From: an uncultured Prevotellaceae bacterium
Lineage (GTDB): Bacteria > Bacteroidota > Bacteroidia > Bacteroidales > Bacteroidaceae
Assembly (NCBI GenBank): GCA_905202115.1
Contig: CAJKQZ010000087.1
Coordinates: 1-9,806 of the forward strand
DNA length: 9,806 bases
Reading direction: 5' to 3'
The notes under the pieces are model-generated. The model did not search any database, had not been told where the DNA came from, and saw nothing but the letters and a program-made list of their open reading frames with translations. Made by a program: the position numbers and the translations under genes. Shown here piece after piece: positions 1-6,439 of the stretch (its first letter is position 1; the number at the start of each line of letters is the position of its first letter).

Positions 1-11
1 GAGATAATTTG

Positions 12-51
12 AAATATGTCTGAGATATTTTAAAATACCTCAGACATATTT
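12..51. repeat. Intergenic palindrome, copy 1
   Basis: Near-perfect 40-base palindrome: 13-base arms at 12-24 and 39-51 pair exactly, and the AT-rich centre (25-38) pairs except for one A/C mismatch. It lies 68 bases beyond the stop codon of the minus-strand lipoprotein gene, so it could form a hairpin at the end of that transcript. The stem is AT-rich, which makes a terminator role uncertain. An extra half-arm (GAGATAATTT, 1-10) directly precedes it, suggesting a partly duplicated or rearranged unit cut off by the window edge. Confidence 0.85.
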
Positions 52-95
52 TTTCAGAGGTGTGGGCGGGTGAGAATTTGTTGCGTGCAGGGCTG
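22..95. repeat. 74-base direct repeat, left copy
   Basis: Positions 22-95 match 1411-1484 at 70 of 74 bases by eye, in the same orientation. The repeat contains the right part of the palindrome, a T run and a GC-rich tail including GTGTGGGCGGGTGAG. The pair encloses the lipoprotein gene. This tail is not seen beside the other palindrome copies in the window. Confidence 0.85.
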
Positions 96-119
96 GGAAA
101 AATATTTTACAGGGTTTTT

Positions 120-1184
120 CTATTCCGAGGCTGTAATTGCTTTCCACTTTTTCTGTAATGTTTCCTGCAATTGTACTTTGCCCGTTTCCATTTCTTCTTC
201 TGAAGGGTCGTATGGGAGGCGAATTAGTTCGTGACTTTTTACGAAAACACCGTTTTTGTCGAATTCTAATATAAGATAGTCTATGTATCTGTCGCTATCG
301 TTGTCTTTCGGATATTCGCAGCATTTTACGACAAAACAGTAATATGATTTTCCGGTGTTTATGTAATGTCCTGCGTTCCACATGAGGTCTTTCTGAAAGC
401 AATCGCAATCCAATGTGTCGGACGTCATCATATAAATGTCCTGCGTTGAAAGTGTGTTGTCATTGTTGTTGTTTTCGAAGACAGAGTTGTCCACATCAGT
501 TTCTTTCCATTTTTCAAATCGTATCAGGAATTTGCTGAATGTAGGCCTGCCGGCTTTATCGTTATTGTTTCTTAGAATTTCTTTCCACGGTTTTCCCGTA
601 GGTGTGTCCTTTATCATACCGTTTTTATCGACAGAAAATATATGCCTTTCCATATTGAATGTCAAATCACCGTATTCGCGCAGCGGCTTTCCGTCTTTTA
701 ATGAGCCGCGCTCTACGATAAGCGCTTTATTGTTGACATCGTATTTCATTATAACCTTGTATGCTTCGCCTTCGTGGGCTACTATCTTGTAGTCGATGAG
801 CTTTCCCTCTGCAGAGTAGGCTATCATAATGAGGTCACGCCCCGTGTTTTCCATAAGATATTTATCGAAAGCGTCATGGTAGTCCCAACAAATCCTTGAC
901 ATGAAAACCACTACAATATTCCCGTTTAGCATGTATCCGCCGTTTTTCCAATTGATTTCCTTGCATGGGCAGTCGTTCTCGGCAACAGGCAGGAAACAAG
1001 AGAATTTGTTATCTGTGTTCTTGCTTTCGTAGCTTCCGAAAGCGGAAATATCGGGAATCGAAACTTCTTTAAGTTCCGATAGAAATGTCGCGAAATCGTT
1101 TGCCGGCATTCCGGCTCCTTTGCAGGAAATGAACAGTAAACAATTTACGACGAAAGCAAACGAAAGAATTCTGTATCGTATCAT
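120..1184 (-). CDS. Predicted lipoprotein with two duplicated CxC domains, function unknown
   Basis: I do not recognise the family. The chosen start at 1184 gives 354 residues with a short basic N-terminus, a hydrophobic stretch and a lipobox-like FIS-Cys ending at Cys21, so export and lipid anchoring in the envelope are inferred. An upstream in-frame start at 1256 would put 24 extra residues before the signal peptide, and a -7 promoter box overlaps it, so it is unlikely. Residues about 29-136 and 215-322 look like two copies of one domain. Each has an F-x2-F-L segment (F31, F216), a Cys-x-Cys pair (72/74, 260/262), W-x2-G-x-Y (W79, W269), C-x2-Y (C99, C288) and a closing Asp ten residues before a Gly (D117/G127, D302/G312). 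A beta-rich linker separates them. The gene looks more AT-rich than its housekeeping neighbours and is bracketed by direct repeats, which suits an accessory or acquired gene. Confidence 0.75.
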   Translation of the reverse strand: MIRYRILSFAFVVNCLLFISCKGAGMPANDFATFLSELKEVSIPDISAFGSYESKNTDNKFSCFLPVAENDCPCKEINWKNGGYMLNGNIVVVFMSRICWDYHDAFDKYLMENTGRDLIMIAYSAEGKLIDYKIVAHEGEAYKVIMKYDVNNKALIVERGSLKDGKPLREYGDLTFNMERHIFSVDKNGMIKDTPTGKPWKEILRNNNDKAGRPTFSKFLIRFEKWKETDVDNSVFENNNNDNTLSTQDIYMMTSDTLDCDCFQKDLMWNAGHYINTGKSYYCFVVKCCEYPKDNDSDRYIDYLILEFDKNGVFVKSHELIRLPYDPSEEEMETGKVQLQETLQKKWKAITASE

Positions 1185-1253
1185 TTTTTTGAGTTTTATG
1201 TTTTTCCTGAATATGTTAAGTGTCGTAGGCAAAGATTTTATGCAGGAATTTTT

Positions 1254-1261
1254 CAAAGTTA
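1254..1261 (-). promoter_or_regulatory. Candidate -7 box for the lipoprotein gene
   Basis: On the minus strand this reads TAACTTTG, an exact match to the Bacteroidetes TAnnTTTG box. No convincing TTTG -33 box lies 19-21 bases upstream. Transcription would begin near 1247, leaving a leader of about 60 bases before the start at 1184. This placement argues against the longer start at 1256. Confidence 0.4.
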
Positions 1262-1399
1262 ATGATTAAAAATTGAACATTGTTATAAAGATGTTTTTTG
1301 TTTTGTTCGATTTTATATTGACTTGTGATTGTATAAAGATTGTTCAAGGGGAAAAGAACATTTTTTCCACAGTTCGGGATTGGTTTCCGCATGAAATAA

Positions 1400-1440
1400 A
1401 AATTATCTCAGAGATAATTTAAAATACCTCAGACATATTT
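1400..1440. repeat. Intergenic palindrome, copy 2 (rearranged)
   Basis: This copy keeps the right arm CTCAGACATATTT (1428-1440), but the usual left arm ATGTCT is absent. Instead, 1400-1420 forms its own small palindrome, AAATTATCTC and GAGATAATTT around a single central A. It reads like a fusion of two half-units. It lies between the tig terminator and the lipoprotein promoter, so it is not needed to end tig transcription. Confidence 0.7.
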
Positions 1441-1484
1441 TTTCCGTGGTGTGGGCGGGTGAGGATTTGTTGCGTGCAGGGCTG
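1411..1484. repeat. 74-base direct repeat, right copy
   Basis: Partner of 22-95, with four differences in 74 bases by eye and the same orientation. Together the pair encloses the lipoprotein gene and its promoter. The start-to-start distance is 1389 bases, the length that recombination between the two would remove. The 1257-1589 gap contains the lipoprotein promoter, this repeat and the tig terminator, and nothing else I can support. Confidence 0.85.
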
Positions 1485-1524
1485 CCGGCTTTGGCCAGGG
1501 AGACGTAGGTTTTGCGTTGACTGT

Positions 1525-1566
1525 AAAAAGAAGCCTCGCAACACTGGAGCGTTGCGAGGCTTCTTT
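1525..1566 (-). terminator. Intrinsic terminator of tig
   Basis: A perfect 16-base stem (1527-1542 with 1551-1566) containing the GC-rich core GCCTCGCAAC encloses an 8-base loop. On the minus strand it is followed by a T run (1525-1529). It starts 24 bases after the tig stop codon. This is a textbook Rho-independent terminator and contrasts with the AT-rich palindromes elsewhere in the window. Confidence 0.9.
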
Positions 1567-1589
1567 ATGTATGAAATGGTGAAATTGTA

Positions 1590-2936
1590 TTATTTCTTTT
1601 CGAGGAGCTGATTGAATTCGTCGAGCGTTACGGTTTTGTGCTCGAGCGTGACTTTCTCCTTGTAGGCATCGATCAGTTTGGTATCGATAACGTCGTCGAT
1701 AAGGCGGTCGAGCTGTTCGCGCTTCTTCAAGGTTTCTTCGGCATACTTTTCAAGCACGTCTTCGGGGAGGTTCATGCCGTATTGCGCGAACTGTTCGCGT
1801 GTGGTGCGGCGTGCGGCTTCCTTTATGTCGTCGTTCTCTACTTTTATGTCGGCCTTGACTGCGAGCTGGCTCTTTATTTCCTGCCATGTGAGCTGGCGAA
1901 CGGCTGCGGGATAGTTGTCGTCGATGAATTTGTCATCCTTTTTGGGATTGTTTTCCTTCATAAGGCGTTTAAGCAGGCGCTCGGAGTATTCTATCTTGCC
2001 GGCCTTTTCGAACGCGTAGTCCTGAAGATCCATTATGAACTTGTAGTTGCTGTTCGTAACGTTCGAAGCCTCGATGTTCTTGCGTATTTTATCGCGGAAT
2101 TCAGCCTCATCCTTAACCTGGTCTTTACCGAAAATGCTGTCGAAGAACTCCTGGTTCATCTCTGCCGGCACGCGGTGGTTGATTTCGGTTATGGTGTATG
2201 TGAATTCGCCTGAATGTTTTTCTACTTCTTCGGATTTTATTTTCAGCATTGACGAAACCTGTGCGTCGCCGTCGTACATCTTTGCGGGGGTAACGGTGAT
2301 TACGTCGCCTTTCTTGGCGTTGTCGAACAGAGCTTTCTGTGCGTCGTCCTTGAGGTAGTCGGGTGAGATGAGAACGTCCTCTACTTTGAGGGCTTCTTCG
2401 CCTTCGGCGGGTGTGAGTTCCACGAGGTCGCCTTTCATGTAGTCGCCTTTCTCATAGTTGTCCACCTGCTCGAACTTACCGCGTGCAAGTGCGTATTCCT
2501 TTACGCGCTCGTCAACATATTCGTCGGTTATCTGTATGTCGTAGTAGGGAAGTTTGTCGTCGGCCGTGAGTTCTATGTCGAATTTCGGGGCAAGCGCAAT
2601 GTCGAAAAGGAATTCGAATTCTTCGCCTTTCTCGTAATCCTGCGGCTTTTGGTTCTCGTTCTCGAGAATGTGGCCGAGTATTCCTATTTTATTCTCTTTC
2701 AGATAATCTTCTATGCCTTTGCTTACGGTTTTCGAAATTTCTTCGGCCTTAGCGGCGGGACCGTATAGCTTTTTTACTATGTTCAAGGGCACGCAACCGG
2801 GGCGGAAGCCGTTCATCTGGGCTTTGCGACGGTAGGCTTTGAGCGATTTTTCCAGCCTCTCATTATAGTCGTCGGCTTTTACGTTTACGGTGAGCAGGGC
2901 GCTCACGCTGTCGACGTTTTCTAATTTGATGTCCAT
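1590..2936 (-). CDS. tig: Trigger factor (ribosome-associated chaperone)
   Basis: Trigger factor binds the large ribosomal subunit beside the exit tunnel (protein L23) and shields nascent chains. The 448-residue length is usual for the family. Residues 1 to about 113 form the ribosome-binding domain with the signature GFRPGCVP at 43-50; Phe44 and Arg45 are kept, while the usual basic residue at 48 is Cys. A PPIase-like insert spans roughly 160-256 and is weakly conserved, which I believe is common in Bacteroidetes homologues. The remainder (about 114-159 and 257-448) is the helical chaperone domain, including the recognisable stretch NQEFFDSIFG at 261-270. The start at 2936 is the first Met of a well-conserved N-terminus. 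The gene appears monocistronic, with a promoter candidate upstream and a strong terminator after it. Confidence 0.95.
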   Translation of the reverse strand: MDIKLENVDSVSALLTVNVKADDYNERLEKSLKAYRRKAQMNGFRPGCVPLNIVKKLYGPAAKAEEISKTVSKGIEDYLKENKIGILGHILENENQKPQDYEKGEEFEFLFDIALAPKFDIELTADDKLPYYDIQITDEYVDERVKEYALARGKFEQVDNYEKGDYMKGDLVELTPAEGEEALKVEDVLISPDYLKDDAQKALFDNAKKGDVITVTPAKMYDGDAQVSSMLKIKSEEVEKHSGEFTYTITEINHRVPAEMNQEFFDSIFGKDQVKDEAEFRDKIRKNIEASNVTNSNYKFIMDLQDYAFEKAGKIEYSERLLKRLMKENNPKKDDKFIDDNYPAAVRQLTWQEIKSQLAVKADIKVENDDIKEAARRTTREQFAQYGMNLPEDVLEKYAEETLKKREQLDRLIDDVIDTKLIDAYKEKVTLEHKTVTLDEFNQLLEKK

Positions 2937-3028
2937 CTTGTTTGCTGTATGTTATTGATTTATTATGTTCTTCTGTTTCTGCCGCCGCTTTTTGCCGGCA
3001 TATTACGGGCGTGGCGACAAACGGTGTG

Positions 3029-3062
3029 CAAAATTAGCTTTTTCCTTTCATTTAATCGCAAT
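3029..3062 (-). promoter_or_regulatory. Candidate promoter of tig
   Basis: The minus strand reads TAATTTTG at 3036-3029, matching TAnnTTTG. An ATTG at 3062-3059 could serve as the -33 box with 22 bases between, slightly long for the consensus. The predicted leader is about 85 bases. This would give tig its own promoter, separate from trmD. Confidence 0.5.
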
Positions 3063-3143
3063 AGTGTGACTTATTTTTCATTATGCGCCTTTGCCGTGTG
3101 CGCTTGCAGCTGCTTTGAGGCGATAACGGTTCGGGAGCAAATA

Positions 3144-3187
3144 AAAAGTACGTCTGAAATATTTTGAAATACCTCAGACGTATTTTT
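3144..3187 (-). repeat. Intergenic palindrome, copy 3; possible trmD terminator
   Basis: The core 3149-3157 pairs with 3174-3182, and flanking A and T runs extend the stem. Compared with the other copies, both arms have changed together: ATGTCTGA became ACGTCTGA and TCAGACAT became TCAGACGT, so pairing is preserved. Two A/C mismatches occur at 3158/3173 and 3159/3172. It begins about 20 bases after the trmD stop codon and on the minus strand is followed by CTTTTTATTT, so it could end trmD transcription. Neither the 170-base unit nor the 74-base tail surrounds it. Confidence 0.8.
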
Positions 3188-3207
3188 CCGTAGCCGTCAC
3201 GTTGTGC

Positions 3208-3888
3208 TTATTTTCCTTTGAGCAGGTCGGGGCGCAGGCGTTTCGTTCGTTCCTGCGACTGCGACATTTCCCATTCCTTTATTTTGGCTTCGTGTCCGCT
3301 CAGGAGAATGTCGGGCACCTTCCAGCCTTTGTAGTCGGCCGGTCGGGTGTAAACCGGCGCGGCCAGCAGGTTGTCCTGAAATGAGTCGGAAAGTGCGCTC
3401 TGTTCATCGCCGAGCACTCCCGGAACGAGACGCGTAATGGAATCGGCCATGACGGCCGCAGCGAGTTCTCCGCCGGTGAGAACGTAATCGCCTATGCTCA
3501 CTTCGCGGGTTATGAGGTGTTCTCGAATGCGGTAGTCTATGCCTTTGTAATGCCCGCAGAGTATTATGATGTTCTCAAGCATCGACATCTCGTTAGCCAT
3601 TTTCTGGTCGAACTGTTCGCCGTCGGGGGTGGTGAAAATCACTTCGTCGTAGTTCCGTTCCTTTTTCAGCGCTGTAATGCAGTCGTCAATGGGCTGGCAT
3701 TGCATTACCATACCGGCAAAGCCGCCGAACGGGTAGTCGTCCACCCGTCTGTGCTTGTCGTGCGTGTAGTCGCGCAGGTTGTGAACGTGAATATCTACGA
3801 GGCCTTTCTTCTGGGCGCGTGCCAGAATGGATACGTTGGTGAATCCTTCGAGCATTTCGGGCAGAACGGTTATTATGTCTATTCGCAT
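3208..3888 (-). CDS. trmD: tRNA (guanine-37-N1)-methyltransferase
   Basis: TrmD uses S-adenosylmethionine to make m1G37 next to the anticodon, which prevents +1 frameshifting. The 226-residue protein starts MRIDIITVLPEM; a longer in-frame reading to 4026 adds 46 residues with no family resemblance and crosses a promoter box, so 3888 is preferred. Family motifs are clear: DDYPFGGFAGM at 50-60, the trefoil-knot segments CGHYKGIDYR at 111-120 and SIGDYVLTGGEL at 131-142, and the probable catalytic Asp168 in SDSFQDNLL followed by YTRP at 180-183. It is cytoplasmic and normally acts as a dimer. It is transcribed toward tig but separated from it by 271 bases that include a palindrome and a tig promoter candidate, so co-transcription is doubtful. 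Confidence 0.96.
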   Translation of the reverse strand: MRIDIITVLPEMLEGFTNVSILARAQKKGLVDIHVHNLRDYTHDKHRRVDDYPFGGFAGMVMQCQPIDDCITALKKERNYDEVIFTTPDGEQFDQKMANEMSMLENIIILCGHYKGIDYRIREHLITREVSIGDYVLTGGELAAAVMADSITRLVPGVLGDEQSALSDSFQDNLLAAPVYTRPADYKGWKVPDILLSGHEAKIKEWEMSQSQERTKRLRPDLLKGK

Positions 3889-3911
3889 ACGGAAAAATGT
3901 GTTGTACGTGG

Positions 3912-3919
3912 CAAAGTTA
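3912..3919 (-). promoter_or_regulatory. Candidate -7 box for trmD
   Basis: The minus strand reads TAACTTTG, matching TAnnTTTG, 23 bases upstream of the chosen trmD start. No clear TTTG is found at the expected -33 spacing. The short predicted leader, under 20 bases, supports the start at 3888. Confidence 0.45.
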
Positions 3920-4027
3920 GCGATTATTGTGCGGGCGGGCCTGAACGTTGCCTTGTTTTCTTGCATGCGGCTGCGGCCTGTGTATATAATAAGGTGTATT
4001 CGGCGCGGCTTTAGCTGCGTTGTCAAC

Positions 4028-4059
4028 GACCGTTAACGATTTTAAAGTTGTTAACGGTC
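4028..4059. promoter_or_regulatory. 10-base inverted repeat in the divergent region
   Basis: GACCGTTAAC (4028-4037) and GTTAACGGTC (4050-4059) are exact inverted repeats separated by 12 AT-rich bases. Each arm contains the palindromic hexamer GTTAAC. The element lies about 110 bases upstream of the trmD -7 box, between it and the 170-base repeat. It could be an operator for a dimeric regulator or a hairpin; there is no adjacent T run on either side. It is not repeated elsewhere in the window. Confidence 0.4.
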
Positions 4060-4078
4060 TTAATCCGATTTGTTTTTG

Positions 4079-4248
4079 CAGACAAAAACGGTCACCTGGC
4101 AAGTATTTGATAATCAGCAGGTGTATATATAGCAAAAAATATGTCTGAGATATTTTAAATTATCTCAGACATATTTTCGATTATCTCCCTTGTATTTTCA
4201 ATTTGCTGCGGGAAGTTTTTCACCATGTAAAAAAATATTTTTTTTTCG
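4079..4248 (+). repeat. 170-base repeat unit, copy A (contains palindrome copy 4)
   Basis: The unit begins CAGACAAAAACGGTCA and continues through a variable 31-base segment (4093-4123), GTGTATATAT, the palindrome (16-base arms 4136-4151 and 4162-4177), TTATCTCCCTTGTATTTT, GCGGGAAGTTTTT, ACCATGTAAAAAAATA, a T run and CG. It matches 6123-6291 with about 18 mismatches and one T-run length difference by eye. It lies between the divergent trmD and hydrolase genes, so it cannot be a terminator for either. It ends about 60 bases before the hydrolase -33 box. Confidence 0.88.
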
Positions 4249-4307
4249 TGAGAGTCTTTTTTTAATTAAAAATATATTTCGGTCTATTTCACGGGGAGCC
4301 TTTTGGG

Positions 4308-4340
4308 TTTGTGCCGGATTCGCTTAAATATGTATCTTTG
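4308..4340 (+). promoter_or_regulatory. Promoter of the beta-helix hydrolase gene
   Basis: TTTG at 4308-4311 and TATCTTTG at 4333-4340 are separated by 21 bases, fitting the Bacteroidetes TTTG / TAnnTTTG promoter. Transcription would begin near 4347, giving a leader of about 109 bases. The 3889-4455 gap also holds the trmD -7 box, the GTTAAC inverted repeat and one 170-base unit. Confidence 0.6.
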
Positions 4341-4455
4341 GTGTCGGCGTGAAAGCACAATGCGCTTTTCCGAGCGGGGAGTGCATGTTTTTCGTGGCCG
4401 CATTTGCGGCGGTATATTCCGAAAAGTATAAAGCAACTGAATGATTGTTTGAAAT

Positions 4456-6057
4456 ATGAAAATGAAAAACTTTATGTTGACGGCTCTGCTGCTTGCAGTG
4501 TGCCTTGCGGTGCATGCCTCGGCAAGGGTTCCGTCGCGTATGGTGCGGCGCGGTGCTACTGCATTGGCGGCGCAGCCTTGCGTGCGGCCTGTTTACGGTA
4601 TGGGAGAGGACTACACAGCGCCCGACGGCTCATTTGCCACGCACGCCTCGGCAAAGCAGTTTCCCCAGGAGGGAGAAATGCTCTACGATGTGGCCGTCGA
4701 CGGGAAATATGCAGGACTTTACACCGACAGCAGCCATTGGGGAGGACTGGTGCATTTCGGAAGTTTTGAATTTGCCGACGGCAAGGAAATTACCGTCGAT
4801 ATAAATTATGCGCACGAAATAAAGAGTTTCGAGATTCTTCCCAAAACGCTCAATATTAAAGCCGTGAAGCAGACTTCTCCACGAAGCCTGCGCCTCAAGC
4901 TTCGCAAGGCCGACCAGAATATCACGCTCATAGTGAACGGTGAGCCGAAGCGGAATGTCCTGCACCTGTTTGCCGCGAGCATCGACAGGGACGCACCCGA
5001 AGTTCCCGCCGGTACGGGATTCCGTCGCTTCGATGAGCGTAAGCTGATATACTTCGGCCCAGGGTATTACGACCTTGAAAAACTTACAGGCAAGGATGAA
5101 CTTGCCGTTCCCAACGGGTGGCAGGTGTATGTGGCCGCCGGAGCTGTGGTGTACGGGCGTATCAGTGCATGGAAAGTGGGCGAGGGAACAAGTTTGCGCG
5201 GCCGCGGAATGATTTACAACGACGTGCACATTCCGAGAATGATTTTCACCGTGACCGAAAGCACAGGAATGCGTGTTGAAAGCCTCGTGTTACATACACA
5301 TCTCCCGCGTTGCTGGCAGGTGGGCGTAACGCGGAGCAGCGATATCGTTTTCGAAAATGTGAAGATACTTTCAACTCGCTACGCCAGCACCGACGGTCTC
5401 GATGTTGTCAATTCGAGCGACTGCCGTTTTGTAAATATGTTTATCCGCGCCAACGATGACGCCGTGGCTGTGAAGGGTTTGCAGAACGGCAAGCCCGAAG
5501 ATTGCCTGCCAAACAGGAATCTTGTTTTCGAGCAACTGCAACTGTGGAACGACTGCAATAATGCGTTCGGTTTGGGCGCGGAAACGCGGGCTTCGGTTTA
5601 TGAAAATATACAGTTGCGCAACAGTTGTGTGCTGTTTTCCTACGACGATCCCGACAACCATGAAAAACTCGACGAGCGTGCGGCGCTTACGATATGCTGC
5701 CTCGAGGGAACTTTTTTCCGCAACATTCTTTATGAAAATATCGACGTGTATCATTGCGAACGGCTTGTGGCCGAAGGTTTCAAGCCCGATTTCTGGTTCG
5801 GCTCGATACAGGGAAACCAGACCACGGCCGGCGGAATAGATGGCGTTATATTCCGCAATGTGCGTTCGTTTACCTCGAGCGGCAGCAGCATAGCCAATCA
5901 GATTCATTTGTATGGTTGGCGGCAGGACGGTACTCCTGACAAATACGTTGAAAATGTGACTTTCGAAAACCTGCGTATAGAAGGGCGAAAGGTGAAAAGT
6001 GCGGGCGATAGACACTTTCTCGTCGACAGTATGGTGAAAGGTCTTGTTTTCAGATAG
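4456..6057 (+). CDS. Secreted parallel beta-helix glycoside hydrolase-like protein (GH28/GH49-like)
   Basis: The protein has 533 residues with a signal peptide: basic start, hydrophobic core and a likely cleavage after Ala-Ser-Ala (21-23). Residues about 60-180 look like an N-terminal beta domain. From about 197 the pattern of short strands with repeated V.FEN / I.FRN turns (for example 297-301, 465-468, 501-504) indicates a right-handed parallel beta-helix. STDGLD at 311-316 and ANDDAVAVKG at 332-341 resemble the catalytic regions of GH28 polygalacturonases. Asp313 is 21 residues before Asp334-Asp335, the GH28 spacing. The GH28 His in the Gly-His-Gly motif is missing; the equivalent place appears to be FGLGAET (371-377), which recalls GH49 dextranase-like enzymes, as does the N-terminal domain. 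The likely role is cleavage of a plant, microbial or host polysaccharide in the periplasm or outside the cell. The substrate cannot be read from sequence. No SusC/SusD or transporter genes are adjacent. Confidence 0.75.
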   Translation: MKMKNFMLTALLLAVCLAVHASARVPSRMVRRGATALAAQPCVRPVYGMGEDYTAPDGSFATHASAKQFPQEGEMLYDVAVDGKYAGLYTDSSHWGGLVHFGSFEFADGKEITVDINYAHEIKSFEILPKTLNIKAVKQTSPRSLRLKLRKADQNITLIVNGEPKRNVLHLFAASIDRDAPEVPAGTGFRRFDERKLIYFGPGYYDLEKLTGKDELAVPNGWQVYVAAGAVVYGRISAWKVGEGTSLRGRGMIYNDVHIPRMIFTVTESTGMRVESLVLHTHLPRCWQVGVTRSSDIVFENVKILSTRYASTDGLDVVNSSDCRFVNMFIRANDDAVAVKGLQNGKPEDCLPNRNLVFEQLQLWNDCNNAFGLGAETRASVYENIQLRNSCVLFSYDDPDNHEKLDERAALTICCLEGTFFRNILYENIDVYHCERLVAEGFKPDFWFGSIQGNQTTAGGIDGVIFRNVRSFTSSGSSIANQIHLYGWRQDGTPDKYVENVTFENLRIEGRKVKSAGDRHFLVDSMVKGLVFR

Positions 6058-6122
6058 TTTCTCTCGCTCTGCGCTTTTGTGTGCCTCATTCTGAATGGGC
6101 AGTGCTTTTCCGGCGGAGTTTA

Positions 6123-6291
6123 CAGACAAAAACGGTCACCTACTAAGTGATTGTAAATCACTACGTGTATATATGGCGAAAAATATGTCTGAGATATTTT
6201 AAAATATCTCAGACATATTTTCTATTATCTCCCTTGTATTTTGAATTATCTGCGGGAAGTTTTTTACCATGTAAAAAAATATTTTTTTTCG
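6123..6291 (+). repeat. 170-base repeat unit, copy B (contains palindrome copy 5)
   Basis: This is the second full unit, 169 bases, in the same orientation as copy A. Its palindrome at 6180-6221 is perfect over 42 bases, with 21-base arms and no loop. The variable segment (6137-6167) has the same length as in copy A but a different sequence and forms its own hairpin, AGTGATT / AATCACT (6146-6152, 6156-6162). It begins 65 bases after the hydrolase stop codon, so it might end that transcript, and it lies upstream of the ligA promoter. The 6058-6439 gap otherwise holds only that promoter. Confidence 0.9.
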
Positions 6292-6388
6292 TTCGGGATA
6301 GATTTTTTTGTTTCCGTTGCCTTGCGCATTATTTGCAGAATACAGGAGGCGGTTCGGCATAGTTCAATGGGAAAATTCCATTTTTCCA

Positions 6389-6420
6389 TTTGCTTCTGCT
6401 CTCACCTTTCGCTATATTTG
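6389..6420 (+). promoter_or_regulatory. Promoter of ligA
   Basis: TTTG at 6389-6392 and TATATTTG at 6413-6420 are separated by exactly 20 bases, an excellent match to the Bacteroidetes consensus. Transcription would begin about 13 bases before the ligA ATG, so the in-frame extension upstream to 6308 would not be transcribed. This supports the start at 6440. Confidence 0.7.
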
Positions 6421-6439
6421 CTACGCAATACACAATACG

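Noticed and set aside
3889..4026. In-frame N-terminal extension of trmD
   Set aside because: The 46 extra residues have no counterpart in TrmD proteins, and the candidate promoter box at 3912-3919 lies inside them.
3917..4135. A minus-strand reading frame that begins inside the 170-base units and encodes a shared YIH...DRFCL segment in copies A and C
   Set aside because: Copy B has a stop soon after the same segment, the starts are TTG and the sequences diverge at the repeat boundary. The similarity is explained by conserved nucleotides, not by a gene.
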